A stretch of DNA of 64,000 nucleotides from Lacunisphaera limnophila (GCF_001746835.1 NZ_CP016094.1:1426001-1490000); one strand, 5' to 3'. Counted from the stretch's first letter, positions 7,531-16,589 are shown. Notes: generated by a model from the sequence alone, not told the origin. Numbers and translations: made by a program.

Positions 7531-8469
7531 CTAGAAGTAGCCCGCTTTCTTGCGGTCTTCCATGGCGGCCTCAGAGGCCTTGTCGTCGGCGCGGGAGCCG
7601 CGCTCGGTGACGCGGGCGGCGGCGACCTCGCCGATGATGTCGTCGACGGTGCTCGCCGGGCTTTCGACCATGCCGGTGCTGATCATGTCGGCGATGGTGC
7701 GGACGCGGCAGACCATGGTCTTGCGGGCCTCGGTCGGCTTGGGCCGGGCGCCGGCGTAGGGATCGGGCTTGGTCGCGTCGGTGTGCGGCGGGGGCACGGG
7801 CAGCCACTGGCCGCCGCGGCGGAAGCACTCGCGGGTGTGGCTGAAGTAGATGTTGGGGACCTCGAGCTTCTCCTTCTTGATGTATTCCCAGACGTCCATC
7901 TCGGTCCAGTTGCTCAGCGGGAAGACGCGCATGTTTTCGCCGGCGTTGAGGCGGGCGTTGTAGAGGTTCCAGATTTCGGGGCGCTGGTTCTTGGGGTCCC
8001 ACTGGCCGAAGCTGTCGCGGAAGCTGAAGAAGCGTTCCTTGGCGCGGGCCTTTTCCTCGTCCCGGCGGGCGCCGCCGATGGCGCAGTCGAAGCGGAATTC
8101 CTCGATGGCGCCGAGGAGGACGGGGATCTGGAGCTTGTTGCGGCTGACCTCGCCGGGCGCCGGGGTGGCGGTGCCGTTGGCGATGGCCTGGTCCACGGTG
8201 CGGACGATGAGCTTGGCGCCGAGCTCCCGGGCGCGGCGGTCGCGAAACTCGATCAGCTCCGGGAATTCGTGGCCGGTTTCAACGTTGAGGAACGGCATCG
8301 GGAGATCCGACGGGCGGAAAGCCTTCTCCGCCAGGCGCAGGAGACAGATGGAGTCCTTGCCGCCGGAAAAGAGCAGCACCGGGCGCTCGAACTCCGAGGC
8401 GACCTCGCGCATGATGTGGATGGCCTCGGTCTCAAGGTGAGCGAGGTGATCGAGATGGTAGCTGCTCAT
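7531..8469 (-). CDS. cysD: Sulfate adenylyltransferase subunit 2
   Basis: A 312-residue PP-loop ATP pyrophosphatase-family protein. It has SGGKDS at residues 35-40, the conserved VDTGHEFPE-like segment (NVETGHEFPELIEFRD) and the C-terminal ISTGMVESPASTVDDIIGE stretch. It forms the catalytic ATP sulfurylase with CysN. The start ATG (MSSYHLDHLAHLE) overlaps the cysH stop in an ATGA arrangement. The frame stays open 96 bases upstream, but that part lies inside cysH and is not CysD-like. Confidence 0.96.
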   Translation of the reverse strand: MSSYHLDHLAHLETEAIHIMREVASEFERPVLLFSGGKDSICLLRLAEKAFRPSDLPMPFLNVETGHEFPELIEFRDRRARELGAKLIVRTVDQAIANGTATPAPGEVSRNKLQIPVLLGAIEEFRFDCAIGGARRDEEKARAKERFFSFRDSFGQWDPKNQRPEIWNLYNARLNAGENMRVFPLSNWTEMDVWEYIKKEKLEVPNIYFSHTRECFRRGGQWLPVPPPHTDATKPDPYAGARPKPTEARKTMVCRVRTIADMISTGMVESPASTVDDIIGEVAAARVTERGSRADDKASEAAMEDRKKAGYF

Positions 8470-9140
8470 GAGGCGGAGGCGGTCTGAGCGGCGTGTTTGC
8501 CCCAGGCGGCGTGGAGGCCGCACTCGCGTTTCTCGTCGGCCTTGGCCGGGTCGAAGTAGTCCCACTCGTTGGGCAATTTATATTCGGCGAGGTAGGCTTC
8601 CATCTGGGCGTCGGTGAAGGTGAAGACCGGGCTGACCTTCAGGGCGCCGAAGTTCGCGTCGAGGGAGACGATGTCGAGGCCGGCGCGGTTCGGGTTTTGC
8701 ACCTTGCGCAGGGCGGTGATCCAGACGGTCGGGGCAAGTTCCTTCATGCCGCGCTGGAAGGGCTCCAGCTTCATGATGCCGCTGAACTGCTTCAGGCCGG
8801 CCTCATCGTCGAGCGAAGGGATGGGGCCGTGCACGGCGTCGCGGTGCGCAGGCGTCATCCGCGGGAGGAAGGGCTTGAGGTTGAGCTTCAGCTGCGCGCG
8901 GAGCTGCTCGGCGTGTTTATAGGTCGCCGGGCGGTTGTAGCCGTGGTCGACCCAGAGCACGGGGATGTCGGCCTGCGCCTGCGTGGCGAGGTGGAGGACG
9001 ACGGCCTCGTAGGGGCGGAAGTTGGTCGAGACGATCGCGCGACCGGCGGCTTGGGCGATGGCCCAGCGGACGACCTCGAGCGGGGACTTGGTGGCGAGCT
9101 CGGCGTTGAGTTGCGTGAGTTGATCGGGCGTGAAGGACAT
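8466..9140 (-). CDS. cysH: Phosphoadenylylsulfate reductase-family protein, divergent
   Basis: A 224-residue protein in the PAPS/APS reductase family. It ends in the catalytic ECGLH motif, and this is its only cysteine. The CC and CxxC pairs that bind 4Fe-4S in APS reductases are absent, which points to PAPS as substrate. Usual CysH motifs are altered: the loop reads STNFRPYEAV, and the tyrosine segment reads VLWVDHGYNRPATY rather than a FLDTGY form. It lies between cysI and cysD and overlaps cysD by 4 bases. Function is strongly supported by context. Confidence 0.88.
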   Translation of the reverse strand: MSFTPDQLTQLNAELATKSPLEVVRWAIAQAAGRAIVSTNFRPYEAVVLHLATQAQADIPVLWVDHGYNRPATYKHAEQLRAQLKLNLKPFLPRMTPAHRDAVHGPIPSLDDEAGLKQFSGIMKLEPFQRGMKELAPTVWITALRKVQNPNRAGLDIVSLDANFGALKVSPVFTFTDAQMEAYLAEYKLPNEWDYFDPAKADEKRECGLHAAWGKHAAQTASAS

Positions 9141-9224
9141 GGAAGAGGGGAAAAGGGAGGGAGGAAGAGCCGGCTTGCCGGCGACCGGTGAGGGATCGCC
9201 TTCAGGGAAGCTCCGCCGCGGGGA

Positions 9225-10940
9225 TCACGTTGCGGCCGGAGCGGCGGTTTGGGCGGCGGCCGCGGCGCGGGCGGCCTCGGGCAGGAGGATGCGGGTGGAG
9301 AAGTCGCCGAAGCGTTCGCCGGTGAGGCGTTCGTTCTTCCAGCGGGTGAGGAGCGGGCGCAGCTCGGCCTCGAGCTCGGCTTCCTTGATGACTTCCTTGT
9401 AGACCTGGTTGAGGCGGGTGCCGGAGCCGTTGCCGCCGAGCCAGAGCTGGTACTTGCCGGGGGCCTTGCCGACGAAGCCGAGCTCGGCCATGTAGGGGCG
9501 GGCGCAGCCGTTGGGGCAGCCGGTGGAGCGGATGATGATCTCCTCGCCGGCGAGCCCGAGCTCGGCGGCGACTTTCTCGATGCGGTTGATCAGGCCGGGC
9601 AGGGCGCGTTCGGACTCGGCGAGGCCGAGGCCGCAGGTGGGCAGCGACGGGCAGGCCATCGAGGCCGCGTGGAGGATGGACGTCTGGTTCTCCGTCTTCA
9701 CGCCGTGCGTGGCGAGGAGGGCGGTGATGCCGGCCTGGTCGGCGGGCGGGACGTTGGCGAGGATGACGTTCTGGTTGGCGCTGATCCGGAACTCAATGTG
9801 CGGGAATTTCTCCGCAACGGCGCGCAGGGCGGACTTCATCGCGTGGCCGGGGACGTCCTTGATGCGGCCGGTCTGGACGAAAAGCGTGAGGAACTGCGAA
9901 CCGTCGACGGCGCGGTGCCAGCCGAGGAGGTCGCCGGTGGAGGTGAACTCGAAGCGGCGCACGCCGGCGAGGGCGTTGCCGGTGCGGCGGTTGAGCTCGG
10001 CGGTCAGCCACGCGACGCCGCGCTCGGCGACGACGTACTTGAGGCGGGCATGCTTGCGGTTGGTGCGGTCACCGAAGTCGCGGTGGATGGTGAGGACGGC
10101 GCGGGCGACCTCCACGACCTTGTCCCGCGGGATGAAGCCGATCACGTCGGCGAGGCGGGTGTAGGTCTGGTCGTTGCCGTGGCTGCGGCCGAGGCCTCCG
10201 CCGACCGCGAGGTTGTAGCCGAGGAGCCGGTCGCCCTCGACGACGGCGATGAAGCCGAGGTCGTTGGTGTAGACGTCCATGTCGTTGACCGGCGGGATGA
10301 CGAAGGAGGTCTTGAACTTGCGGGGCAGGTAGGTCTGGCCGTAGAGCGGATCGGTGAACGCGGTGTTCTCCGGGGCGTCGAGGTTGAGCTGGACGTTGTC
10401 GACCCAGATGGAGTGGTAGGCGGGGGTTTTCGGGGCGAGGGCCTCGGTGACGAGGTAGGCGTCCTCGATGACCTGGGCGCGGGCCTGGGTGTAGGCGGGC
10501 GTGGGCGAGGCGGTGATGTTGCGGTTGACGTCGCCGCAGGCCGCGAGGGTGGAGAGGAGGGAGTCGTTGATCCGCTTGATGAGCGGACCGAGGCCGTTCT
10601 TCACCACGCCGTGGAACTGGATGCTTTGGCGGGTGGTGAGGCGGAGGGTGTTGTTGCCGTACTGGGTGGCGAGGTCGTCGAAGACCTGCCACTGGGCGGA
10701 GGTCATGATGCCGCCGGGGATGCGGCCGCGGATCATGACGAGCCACTTCTTGCCGGTCTTGCGGAGGTCGCGGTCGTCCTGTTGGTAGATGCCGTGAAAC
10801 TTGATGAACTGCTCATCATCCTCGGAGAACTTCTCGAGGGCCGGGTCGTTGATCGTGGCGGCGATATTGCCGGCCAGTGTGGGAATGCGCTGCTTGAGGA
10901 GCTCGTTCTTGGCGAGGGGGGCGGTGGTGGTTTCGGACAT
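9225..10940 (-). CDS. cysI: Assimilatory sulfite reductase hemoprotein
   Basis: A 571-residue siroheme/4Fe-4S reductase built of two nitrite/sulfite reductase repeats. The cluster and siroheme cysteines are visible in CPSLPTCGLGLAESER and STGCPNGCARPYMAELGFVG. It reduces sulfite to sulfide. The TGCPNGCARPY form resembles ferredoxin-linked enzymes, and no CysJ flavoprotein gene is present, so the electron donor is uncertain. The start MSETTTAP is chosen over a 50-residue hydrophobic upstream extension, which runs through the promoter region. It is the first gene of the cys run and divergent from cobA. Confidence 0.95.
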   Translation of the reverse strand: MSETTTAPLAKNELLKQRIPTLAGNIAATINDPALEKFSEDDEQFIKFHGIYQQDDRDLRKTGKKWLVMIRGRIPGGIMTSAQWQVFDDLATQYGNNTLRLTTRQSIQFHGVVKNGLGPLIKRINDSLLSTLAACGDVNRNITASPTPAYTQARAQVIEDAYLVTEALAPKTPAYHSIWVDNVQLNLDAPENTAFTDPLYGQTYLPRKFKTSFVIPPVNDMDVYTNDLGFIAVVEGDRLLGYNLAVGGGLGRSHGNDQTYTRLADVIGFIPRDKVVEVARAVLTIHRDFGDRTNRKHARLKYVVAERGVAWLTAELNRRTGNALAGVRRFEFTSTGDLLGWHRAVDGSQFLTLFVQTGRIKDVPGHAMKSALRAVAEKFPHIEFRISANQNVILANVPPADQAGITALLATHGVKTENQTSILHAASMACPSLPTCGLGLAESERALPGLINRIEKVAAELGLAGEEIIIRSTGCPNGCARPYMAELGFVGKAPGKYQLWLGGNGSGTRLNQVYKEVIKEAELEAELRPLLTRWKNERLTGERFGDFSTRILLPEAARAAAAAQTAAPAAT

Positions 10941-11010
10941 GACTAAGAGAACGCTTGCCACTATACCGAAAAGATAAAGAATAAAAGAGGTCATACTTAC
11001 TAAAGAAGTC
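10941..11010. promoter_or_regulatory. Divergent cysI / cobA promoter region
   Basis: A 70-base AT-rich gap in an otherwise very GC-rich area. Reading toward cysI there is a good -10-like hexamer TATAGT (complement of 10960-10965) about 20 bases from the ATG, implying a very short leader. No convincing -35 is seen. Because it serves both sulfite reductase and its siroheme cofactor gene, it is the likeliest site for the nearby Rrf2 regulator. Confidence 0.5.
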
Positions 11011-11796
11011 ATGTTAACAACACAAGATGCTGCCAAAAAAGGATTTGTCTGGCTCGTTGGAGCCGGTCCTGGGGCGGCTGACTTGATCACTTTGCGGGGT
11101 TTGAAGCTGCTGCAAGGCGCCGAGGCCGTGGTCTATGACGAGTTGGCCAACGGGGATTTGCTGCAGAACTGCCCGGCCGGCTGCGAGCTGCACGCGGTCG
11201 GAAAGCGGGCGGGAAAGCACAGCGCCACGCAGGGCGAGATCAACGCCCTGCTGGTCAGCTTGGGGTCCGCCGGGAAGAAAGTGGTGCGCCTCAAGGGTGG
11301 CGATCCGCTGGTGTTTGGCCGGGCCGGCGAAGAGATCGAGGCGCTGCGGGCCGCCGGTCTGAGCTTTGAGATCGTGCCGGGTGTGACGGCGGCGACGGCT
11401 TCGGCGGCGGCGCTGGGGCTGCCGCTGACGCATCGCGATTTTTCCTCGGCCGTGGTCTTCGTGACCGGACACCAGTGCGCCGCCAACACGGATGCGCTCG
11501 ATTGGGGCGCGTTGGCCCGGCTGCGGGCGACGCTTTGTTTCTACATGGGGGTGCGACGCCTGCCGGAGATCGCGCACAACCTGCTCCACCACGGAATGGC
11601 CGCGGCCATGCCGCTGGCGCTCATCAGCGAGGCCACGCGGTCGACCCAAAAAATCACGATCACCACGCTCGGGGAGGCGGAGCGGATGGCGCCGGAGGAA
11701 ATCGTGCAGCCCGCGCTCGTCGTGATCGGCGAGGTGGTACGGCTGGCGGATTTTGCGGACCGGGTGCCGGGGATGGTGGCAAAAGCCGCGGGCTGA
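11011..11796 (+). CDS. cobA: Uroporphyrinogen-III C-methyltransferase
   Basis: A 261-residue SUMT-family enzyme. It has the family's GAGPGAADLITLRG loop near the N terminus, VVYDELAN, the VRLKGGDPLVFGRAGEE signature and EIVPGVTAATASAAALGLPLTHR. It methylates uroporphyrinogen III twice with SAM to give precorrin-2, the branch to siroheme and cobalamin. It is the single-domain form, not fused to CysG-type dehydrogenase/chelatase. Pairing with sulfite reductase across a shared promoter points to siroheme supply. Confidence 0.95.
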   Translation: MLTTQDAAKKGFVWLVGAGPGAADLITLRGLKLLQGAEAVVYDELANGDLLQNCPAGCELHAVGKRAGKHSATQGEINALLVSLGSAGKKVVRLKGGDPLVFGRAGEEIEALRAAGLSFEIVPGVTAATASAAALGLPLTHRDFSSAVVFVTGHQCAANTDALDWGALARLRATLCFYMGVRRLPEIAHNLLHHGMAAAMPLALISEATRSTQKITITTLGEAERMAPEEIVQPALVVIGEVVRLADFADRVPGMVAKAAG

Positions 11797-11812
11797 ATCC
11801 AACCGACGGCGA

Positions 11813-11853
11813 GGTCGCCGTCGCTCCAAAGAGGAAATGGAGCGTGGGCGACC
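11813..11853. repeat. Inverted repeat, GGTCGCCGTCGCTCCA family
   Basis: Two 16-base arms, GGTCGCCGTCGCTCCA and TGGAGCGTGGGCGACC, pair at 14 of 16 positions around a 9-base loop. Related copies lie at 25459-25508 and 62657-62720. The element sits between the convergent cobA and CbiX-like genes and could act as a two-way terminator, but it has no T-run. Confidence 0.65.
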
Positions 11854-11866
11854 CCGCCCGCGGGGA

Positions 11867-12670
11867 TTATCGCGCCGCTGCCCGCCAGCGGTCGGCGAGG
11901 ATGTCGAGCAGCAGCGGGTGTTCCGCGACCAAGGCGGTCATCGTCGTGTGCAGGGCGCCACCGCTGGCGGTCTCGGCCTCGCGGCAGATCTCCGCGACAT
12001 CGCCGGTCGGGCCGGCATGGCGGCCGGGCAGGAGGAACTGCATCGCGATGGTTACATCGCCGGCGTGCCAACCGGGTTGACGCAGCAGGCGAGCCAGCAA
12101 GGGCTCACAGAAATCATAGGCCGAGCCCTCCCGGCGTTCCATGCTGCAGGGGGCGACGGTGTAGGCGGGGCCGAGTTGCCCCGCCAGCTGGCAGGCGAGT
12201 TCGTTGCGGACCTCCGTGACGGCTCGGGCGGGGCTGCCGTGGTCGACGAGGGCGACGCGGCGGGAGGGGAGGGCGCGGACCTGGTCGGCGAGGATGCGGG
12301 CGAGGCGGTCGTCCTCGGCGGCGAAGAGAGGGGCGGCCACCGTCACGTTCAGGGCGGGGTATTTCGTGCGCAGGTGGGCCAGGCGCTTGGGCAGGTAGTC
12401 GGTCAGGGCGCCGCTCGGGCCGAAGAACAGGGGGACAAGCACGAATTCATGCTGGCCGGCGGCGAGCCGGCGCTCGAGGGCGGGCTCGAAGATCTCCGCC
12501 GGGGTGCCGTCGAGTTTCTCCGCGGGGACCGCGCTGGAGTGGAGCAGTGAGATGGGTTCGACGGGCTGCCCGATGCACGCGGCGAGGGCCGCTGCCAACC
12601 GGCGCAGGCCGAGCGTGGCGGCCGGCTCGAGCGAGCCGTTGTCCATGAGGATCGTGAGTGAGGCGGGCAT
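11867..12670 (-). CDS. CbiX-like sirohydrochlorin chelatase
   Basis: A 267-residue protein made of two similar halves, each starting with a strand ending in a G-S motif: TILMDNGS at the N terminus and VALVDHGSPAR in the second half. Each half also has a metal-site-like stretch (FVLVPLFFGPSGALTDYLP; VTIAMQFLLPGRHAGPTGD). This is the CbiX/SirB chelatase pattern, in long two-domain form. Next to cobA and cysI it most likely inserts iron into sirohydrochlorin, although the first half has Asn where chelatases usually have the catalytic His (HGS). The start MPASLTI is chosen; 11 more residues are possible. Confidence 0.72.
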   Translation of the reverse strand: MPASLTILMDNGSLEPAATLGLRRLAAALAACIGQPVEPISLLHSSAVPAEKLDGTPAEIFEPALERRLAAGQHEFVLVPLFFGPSGALTDYLPKRLAHLRTKYPALNVTVAAPLFAAEDDRLARILADQVRALPSRRVALVDHGSPARAVTEVRNELACQLAGQLGPAYTVAPCSMERREGSAYDFCEPLLARLLRQPGWHAGDVTIAMQFLLPGRHAGPTGDVAEICREAETASGGALHTTMTALVAEHPLLLDILADRWRAAAR

Positions 12671-12712
12671 GGGTTCTGGCTGACGCTTAACCAGTGGCGT
12701 CACATGTCAAAT

Positions 12713-12793
12713 TGTAGGGCGGGGACTCCGATCCCCGCCGGCCTGCGTAGGCGTCAACACGGTCGAGGCGGGGTGCGGAGACCCCGCCCTACA
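12713..12793. repeat. Palindromic repeat, TGTAGGGCGGGG family
   Basis: The 81-bp element starts TGTAGGGCGGGG and ends with the complement CCCCGCCCTACA. Inside are two smaller hairpins built from GGGGA/TCCCC and GCGGGGT/ACCCCGC arms. Larger relatives lie at 23886-23992 and 50624-50717. It fills most of the gap upstream of the chelatase gene. Confidence 0.8.
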
Positions 12794-12800
12794 GGGAGAA

Positions 12801-14489
12801 TCACTCCAAACCCGCGACATTCACGTCGTTGTCGTGCTCGATGGTGAACTTCACCGTGAGCTCGCGCTTCTCGCCGGGCTTGAGGTCGAGGGTCCACTTG
12901 AGCGTGCCCTCGTCGGTGGGCTTCACTTCCTTGGCGTCGGGGGAGAGGAGCTTCACCACGATCTTCTCGTTGCGGGAGAGCGGCACTTGATCGGCGACGA
13001 TCACGCGCTCGCTGGTCTTCTTGTTGTTCTGGACGGTGATCAGGTATTCGTAGGTGATCCGCTTGCCCGAGTTGGTCAGGCCGGTGTCCTCGGTGAACTT
13101 GGTCACGCGCTTGTGCTTGATGGCGATGCCGTCGTCCACGCCGAGGGCGAGGTCGAATTTCTCGCCGCTCATGACGGTGCGCAGGGCGCTGGTGGCGACG
13201 AAGGTGCCGTCGAGGAAGACGTTCATCGCGCCGGCGAGCAGCGGGAACTCGGAGCTGTTGACTACCTTCGAGGTGAGGAAGGCCGCGGCCTGGCGCTTCG
13301 GCACGGTGAGGTACTCGGGCACGGCCTTGAGGCTCGCCGTCGTGACCGGGACTTTCTGGGGCGAGTTGTCGCTGGGGATGCTGGTGCTGACGGCGATCTT
13401 GAACGAGGCACTGGTGGCGCCGGCCTCGAGGGTGGCGGTGGCGAAGGCGGCATCCTGCATCTCCTCGGCCATGCCCCCGGCGTTGCTGGTGAGGGTTTGC
13501 ATGTTCACCGCCGATGGCGCGCTGGCCATTTTGGCCATCCGCTGTTCGTCACGGCGGGAGCGCTCGGCCTGCTCGCGCAGGGCGATGGGATTGTAGATAT
13601 CCAGCTGCCATACGTTCAGTACGGGGGCGGCGCCGCCGAGAGACGGGCGGGCGGTGGAGAGGGTGAGGGCGACATCCTGCCAGTCTTCGCCGGTGCTTTG
13701 GCGGACAAGGCCGAAGTAGTCGAGCTGCACGAGGCGTTCGCTGCTGGCGACGCGCGCGTCGTAGCCCGGCACCCAGGAGGCACCGGGGACGGTGTAGGCG
13801 AGCGAGACATCAAGCGAGCCGGCCTGGGCGGCGGCGACGCGGACGGTCACCGTCTTGAAGGCCCGGCCGCCGGCGCCGCGCAGCTCGTTGAGCTGGTTTT
13901 GCACGGTGTTGGTCCGGTTCTGCAGCTCCTCGCGCTGTTCATCGAGGGTGGCGCGGTCGGTGGTGATCTTGGCTTTCTGTTCGGAGAGGTAGGCGAGGGC
14001 GGTGGTGAACTGGTTGAGTTCGGGCCGGGGCACATCCTTGGTCGGTGGGGCGAAGAGGGCGGTCTCCATGCGGTCGAGCGAGGCGGCGGAGGCGTTGAGG
14101 AGATTGTGGCGGTCGTCGAGGCCGCGCATTTGTTTGCCGAGGCTGCGGAGCTGGTCCTCGAGTTCCTTCACGCGGGCGTCGGGCGTGTAGTCGACGTAGG
14201 TCTGGCGCGTGCTGACATCGAGGATGGTGGCCTGGGCGGTACCCGTGCCGCTGACCTGCAGCGACTGCTCGTTGAGGGCCTGGGGCAGGTTGGAGAAGAC
14301 GAGCTCGACGGTGCCGGGGGTGAGCTGGGCCGTGGCGGTGCGGGTGACGACGGCGCGATCCTGGTAGACGGTGACGGCGGAGATGCGGGAGTCGACGGCG
14401 CGGCCGGTCTCGGGGCTGGCCGGCGCGGCGGACAAGCGGAGGCCGGAGGAAAGAAGACAGAGAGACAGAAGCAGACGGGAGGTTTTCAT
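12801..14489 (-). CDS. Mucoidy inhibitor MuiA-family protein (DUF4140/DUF4139)
   Basis: A 562-residue exported protein. A signal peptide spans residues 1-22. A DUF4140-like beta domain follows (ISAVTVYQDRAVVTRTATAQL), then a coiled coil at about 105-200 and the DUF4139 domain (VSLAYTVPGASWVPGYDARV ... GEDWQDVALTLSTARPSLG). The C terminus is an Ig-like sandwich (GTLKWTLDLKPGEKRELTVKF). Family members are widespread envelope proteins of unknown biochemical role. It stands alone between the repeat-filled gap and the acetylesterase gene. Confidence 0.88.
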   Translation of the reverse strand: MKTSRLLLSLCLLSSGLRLSAAPASPETGRAVDSRISAVTVYQDRAVVTRTATAQLTPGTVELVFSNLPQALNEQSLQVSGTGTAQATILDVSTRQTYVDYTPDARVKELEDQLRSLGKQMRGLDDRHNLLNASAASLDRMETALFAPPTKDVPRPELNQFTTALAYLSEQKAKITTDRATLDEQREELQNRTNTVQNQLNELRGAGGRAFKTVTVRVAAAQAGSLDVSLAYTVPGASWVPGYDARVASSERLVQLDYFGLVRQSTGEDWQDVALTLSTARPSLGGAAPVLNVWQLDIYNPIALREQAERSRRDEQRMAKMASAPSAVNMQTLTSNAGGMAEEMQDAAFATATLEAGATSASFKIAVSTSIPSDNSPQKVPVTTASLKAVPEYLTVPKRQAAAFLTSKVVNSSEFPLLAGAMNVFLDGTFVATSALRTVMSGEKFDLALGVDDGIAIKHKRVTKFTEDTGLTNSGKRITYEYLITVQNNKKTSERVIVADQVPLSRNEKIVVKLLSPDAKEVKPTDEGTLKWTLDLKPGEKRELTVKFTIEHDNDVNVAGLE

Positions 14490-14565
14490 GAAGGGAGAGA
14501 TAAGACGGTGAGGGGGAGACGCGTCGTGGAACCTTTCCTTAGGCGGATCGGTCGTGAAAAAACAA

Positions 14566-16110
14566 TTACTCCCAATCGTCCGTGCGGAAGGGAACGGCGG
14601 GCAGACCGGCGGCGTTGTACAGGGACACGGTCGGGGTGTTGGTGAAGGCGTGGCGCACGGCCACCGGCTCGGGGACCGCGGGTGAGCTCACGAGCACGGA
14701 GGTGCCCTCGATTGTCACGGTGGCCGGGTGGAACACGCGGTCGGCGCCGGCGATCGTGAAGCCGGTGATCGCGGGGGTCCGGCTGTTCAGGCCGGTGGCG
14801 TCGGTGAAGCGTACGCGGAGGGCGGCGCCCTCGCGGGTGACGGCCTGCGGGGCCGGGCCCGAGTCGACGACGTCGCGCACGCCGTGGATGCGCGCGAGGG
14901 CGAGGCGGGCGAGGCGGTCGCCGACCGGGACCTTGTCCTGCGGGTGCAGATCGAGGGGCTCCGTGCCGTCGATGATCACAGCCAGGCCGGCGGCAGGCGT
15001 GCGGTGCACGGCGAGTTCCTGCGCCTCGCGCAGGTAGGCCCAGCCCGTGCCGGTTTCCTTGTCCCAGCCCTCGAAGTTGGGCAGTTGCACGACGAGGAAC
15101 GGGAAATCGCCCTGCGGCCAGGCTGCGCGCCACGCACCGATCATCGCGGGCAGCAAGTCCGCGTAGTCGCGGTGGCGGCCGACGTTGGACTCGCCCTGGT
15201 ACCAGAGGGCGCCGCGGAGGGCGTAGGGAGCGAACGGGGCGATCATGCCGTTGAAGAGCCGGGCGGGGGCGAAGCCGGAGCCGGGGCCCATGGGCGGGCG
15301 CGGCCACGCCATCGTGACGGGTGTGCCTTTGATCCGGTAATCCTCCTGCGCCTGCTGCCACGCGGCGTCGAGAGCGGGCTGAACCGCGTAACGCTCGGGC
15401 CACACGGCCAGCGACTCCTGCCATTGCTTGTTCAGGGCCGGCCAGCCGCGCGTGGTACGCAGGACCGGCTCGGGGATCCAGGACTCGATGGCCGTGCCGC
15501 CCCAAGAGGCGTTGATCAGGCCGACGGGCACCTGGAGTTTTTCGGCCAGCTGTTGCGCAAAGTAGTACCCCACCGCGGTGAAGGCGCCGAGCGTATCGGG
15601 TCCGGCGACCTGCCAACCGCTATGGTTCACGCGGGACACGGGCAGATCGGCGCCGACGTGGTCCACGCGAAGGTGGCGGAGCAGCGGGTTGGCGGGTTTG
15701 TTCTGCTCGACCGCAAAAAGCTTCGGTGAGCTGTGCATGCCCCACTCCATGTTGGACTGGCCCGAAGCGAGCCAGACCTCGCCCACCACCACGTCGCGCA
15801 GGGTGATGTGGGTGTGGCCGCGGGTCACCACGAGGTCGGCGCCGGTGGCGTTGGCCGGCATCGCGGCAAGGTCGGCGCGCCACAGACCGCTGGCGTTGAC
15901 CTGGGTGCGCACGGTCTGGCCGGCAAAGGTGATGGTCACGGTGGCGCCGGGCTGGTCGTCCCAACCCCAGACCGGGACGGCGACCTCGCGCTGGAGCACG
16001 GCGTGGTCGGTGAAGGGCGGGGCAATTTCAAGGGCGGCGGCGAGGCCGGGCAGAAGGGCGAGGACGGAAAACAGCGGGGGGAGCAACCGGAGCGGGCGGG
16101 ACGGTTTCAT
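14566..16110 (-). CDS. Sialate O-acetylesterase-family SGNH hydrolase
   Basis: A 514-residue exported enzyme. It has a signal peptide (about 1-26), an N-terminal beta domain (FTDHAVLQREVAVPVWGW), then the SGNH block with nucleophile Ser119 in WLASGQSNMEW. GSNVG-type and DxxH-type blocks are seen further on (ALWYQGESNVGRH; VIIDGTEPLDLHPQDKVPVGDRLA). The family removes O-acetyl groups from sialic acid or plant glycans. No sialic acid genes are nearby, so deacetylation of plant or algal glycan fragments is equally likely. The start MKPSRPLRLL is chosen for its signal peptide. Confidence 0.9.
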   Translation of the reverse strand: MKPSRPLRLLPPLFSVLALLPGLAAALEIAPPFTDHAVLQREVAVPVWGWDDQPGATVTITFAGQTVRTQVNASGLWRADLAAMPANATGADLVVTRGHTHITLRDVVVGEVWLASGQSNMEWGMHSSPKLFAVEQNKPANPLLRHLRVDHVGADLPVSRVNHSGWQVAGPDTLGAFTAVGYYFAQQLAEKLQVPVGLINASWGGTAIESWIPEPVLRTTRGWPALNKQWQESLAVWPERYAVQPALDAAWQQAQEDYRIKGTPVTMAWPRPPMGPGSGFAPARLFNGMIAPFAPYALRGALWYQGESNVGRHRDYADLLPAMIGAWRAAWPQGDFPFLVVQLPNFEGWDKETGTGWAYLREAQELAVHRTPAAGLAVIIDGTEPLDLHPQDKVPVGDRLARLALARIHGVRDVVDSGPAPQAVTREGAALRVRFTDATGLNSRTPAITGFTIAGADRVFHPATVTIEGTSVLVSSPAVPEPVAVRHAFTNTPTVSLYNAAGLPAVPFRTDDWE

Positions 16111-16193
16111 GGGGTGCACCAGCCAAGCCGGAGGTCGCGGGACTCGCAATAGGCATTTGCCACCGCGCGCGCCCGGTGTTTCCTCGGGGGACC

Positions 16194-16493
16194 ATGCTTT
16201 ACCACTGTGTTTACTTCTGGCTGAAACCCGAGCTCACCGCGGAGCAGCGCGCGGAATTCCGCCGCGGCGTCGAGACCCTCAAGGGGATCAAGAGCGCCGC
16301 TCAGGTGGCGGTCGGGGTGCCCGCCAAGACCACGCCGCGGCCGGTGATCGACGCGAGCTACGACGTGGCACTCGTCGTGGTGTGCGCAGATGTCGCCGCC
16401 GAGGCCGCCTACCAGGTGGATCCGCTGCACCTCGCCTTCGTGGCGAATTTCAAGACCTATTGGACGCGGGTGCAGATCTACGATTCGGAATAA
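16194..16493 (+). CDS. Dabb-family (stress-responsive A/B barrel) protein
   Basis: A 99-residue protein starting MLYHCVYFWLKPELTAEQRAEF and ending with a dimeric alpha-beta barrel pattern (YQVDPLHLAFVANFKTYWTRVQIYDSE). These small ferredoxin-like barrels dimerise; some have enzymatic roles but most are unassigned. The ATG at 16194 matches the family start. It is divergent from the acetylesterase. Confidence 0.85.
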   Translation: MLYHCVYFWLKPELTAEQRAEFRRGVETLKGIKSAAQVAVGVPAKTTPRPVIDASYDVALVVVCADVAAEAAYQVDPLHLAFVANFKTYWTRVQIYDSE

Positions 16494-16589
16494 GGCCTCC
16501 GGTTGAACCACGAAGTCCCGAAGAGACAAAGCAGACCCCCAGCCCCGGGCCCTGAGGTTCGGATTGAATAGCAGGAAAACCCAACCCAC

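Noticed and set aside
7078-8487. 469-codon plus-strand open frame opposite cysN and cysD
   Set aside because: It spans two real genes and their gap on the other strand, with no recognisable motif.
10941-11010. SAM or other riboswitch upstream of cysI
   Set aside because: The gap is only 70 bases and shared by two divergent promoters, leaving no room for a known riboswitch fold.
12834-14645. 603-codon open frame on the plus strand opposite the MuiA-family gene
   Set aside because: Antisense frame of a clear DUF4139 gene; Gly/Glu-rich composition typical of GC-rich shadows.
14566-16110. Sialic acid utilisation locus
   Set aside because: Only the esterase resembles sialate enzymes; no neuraminidase, NanA or transporter is near, and the family also acts on plant glycans.
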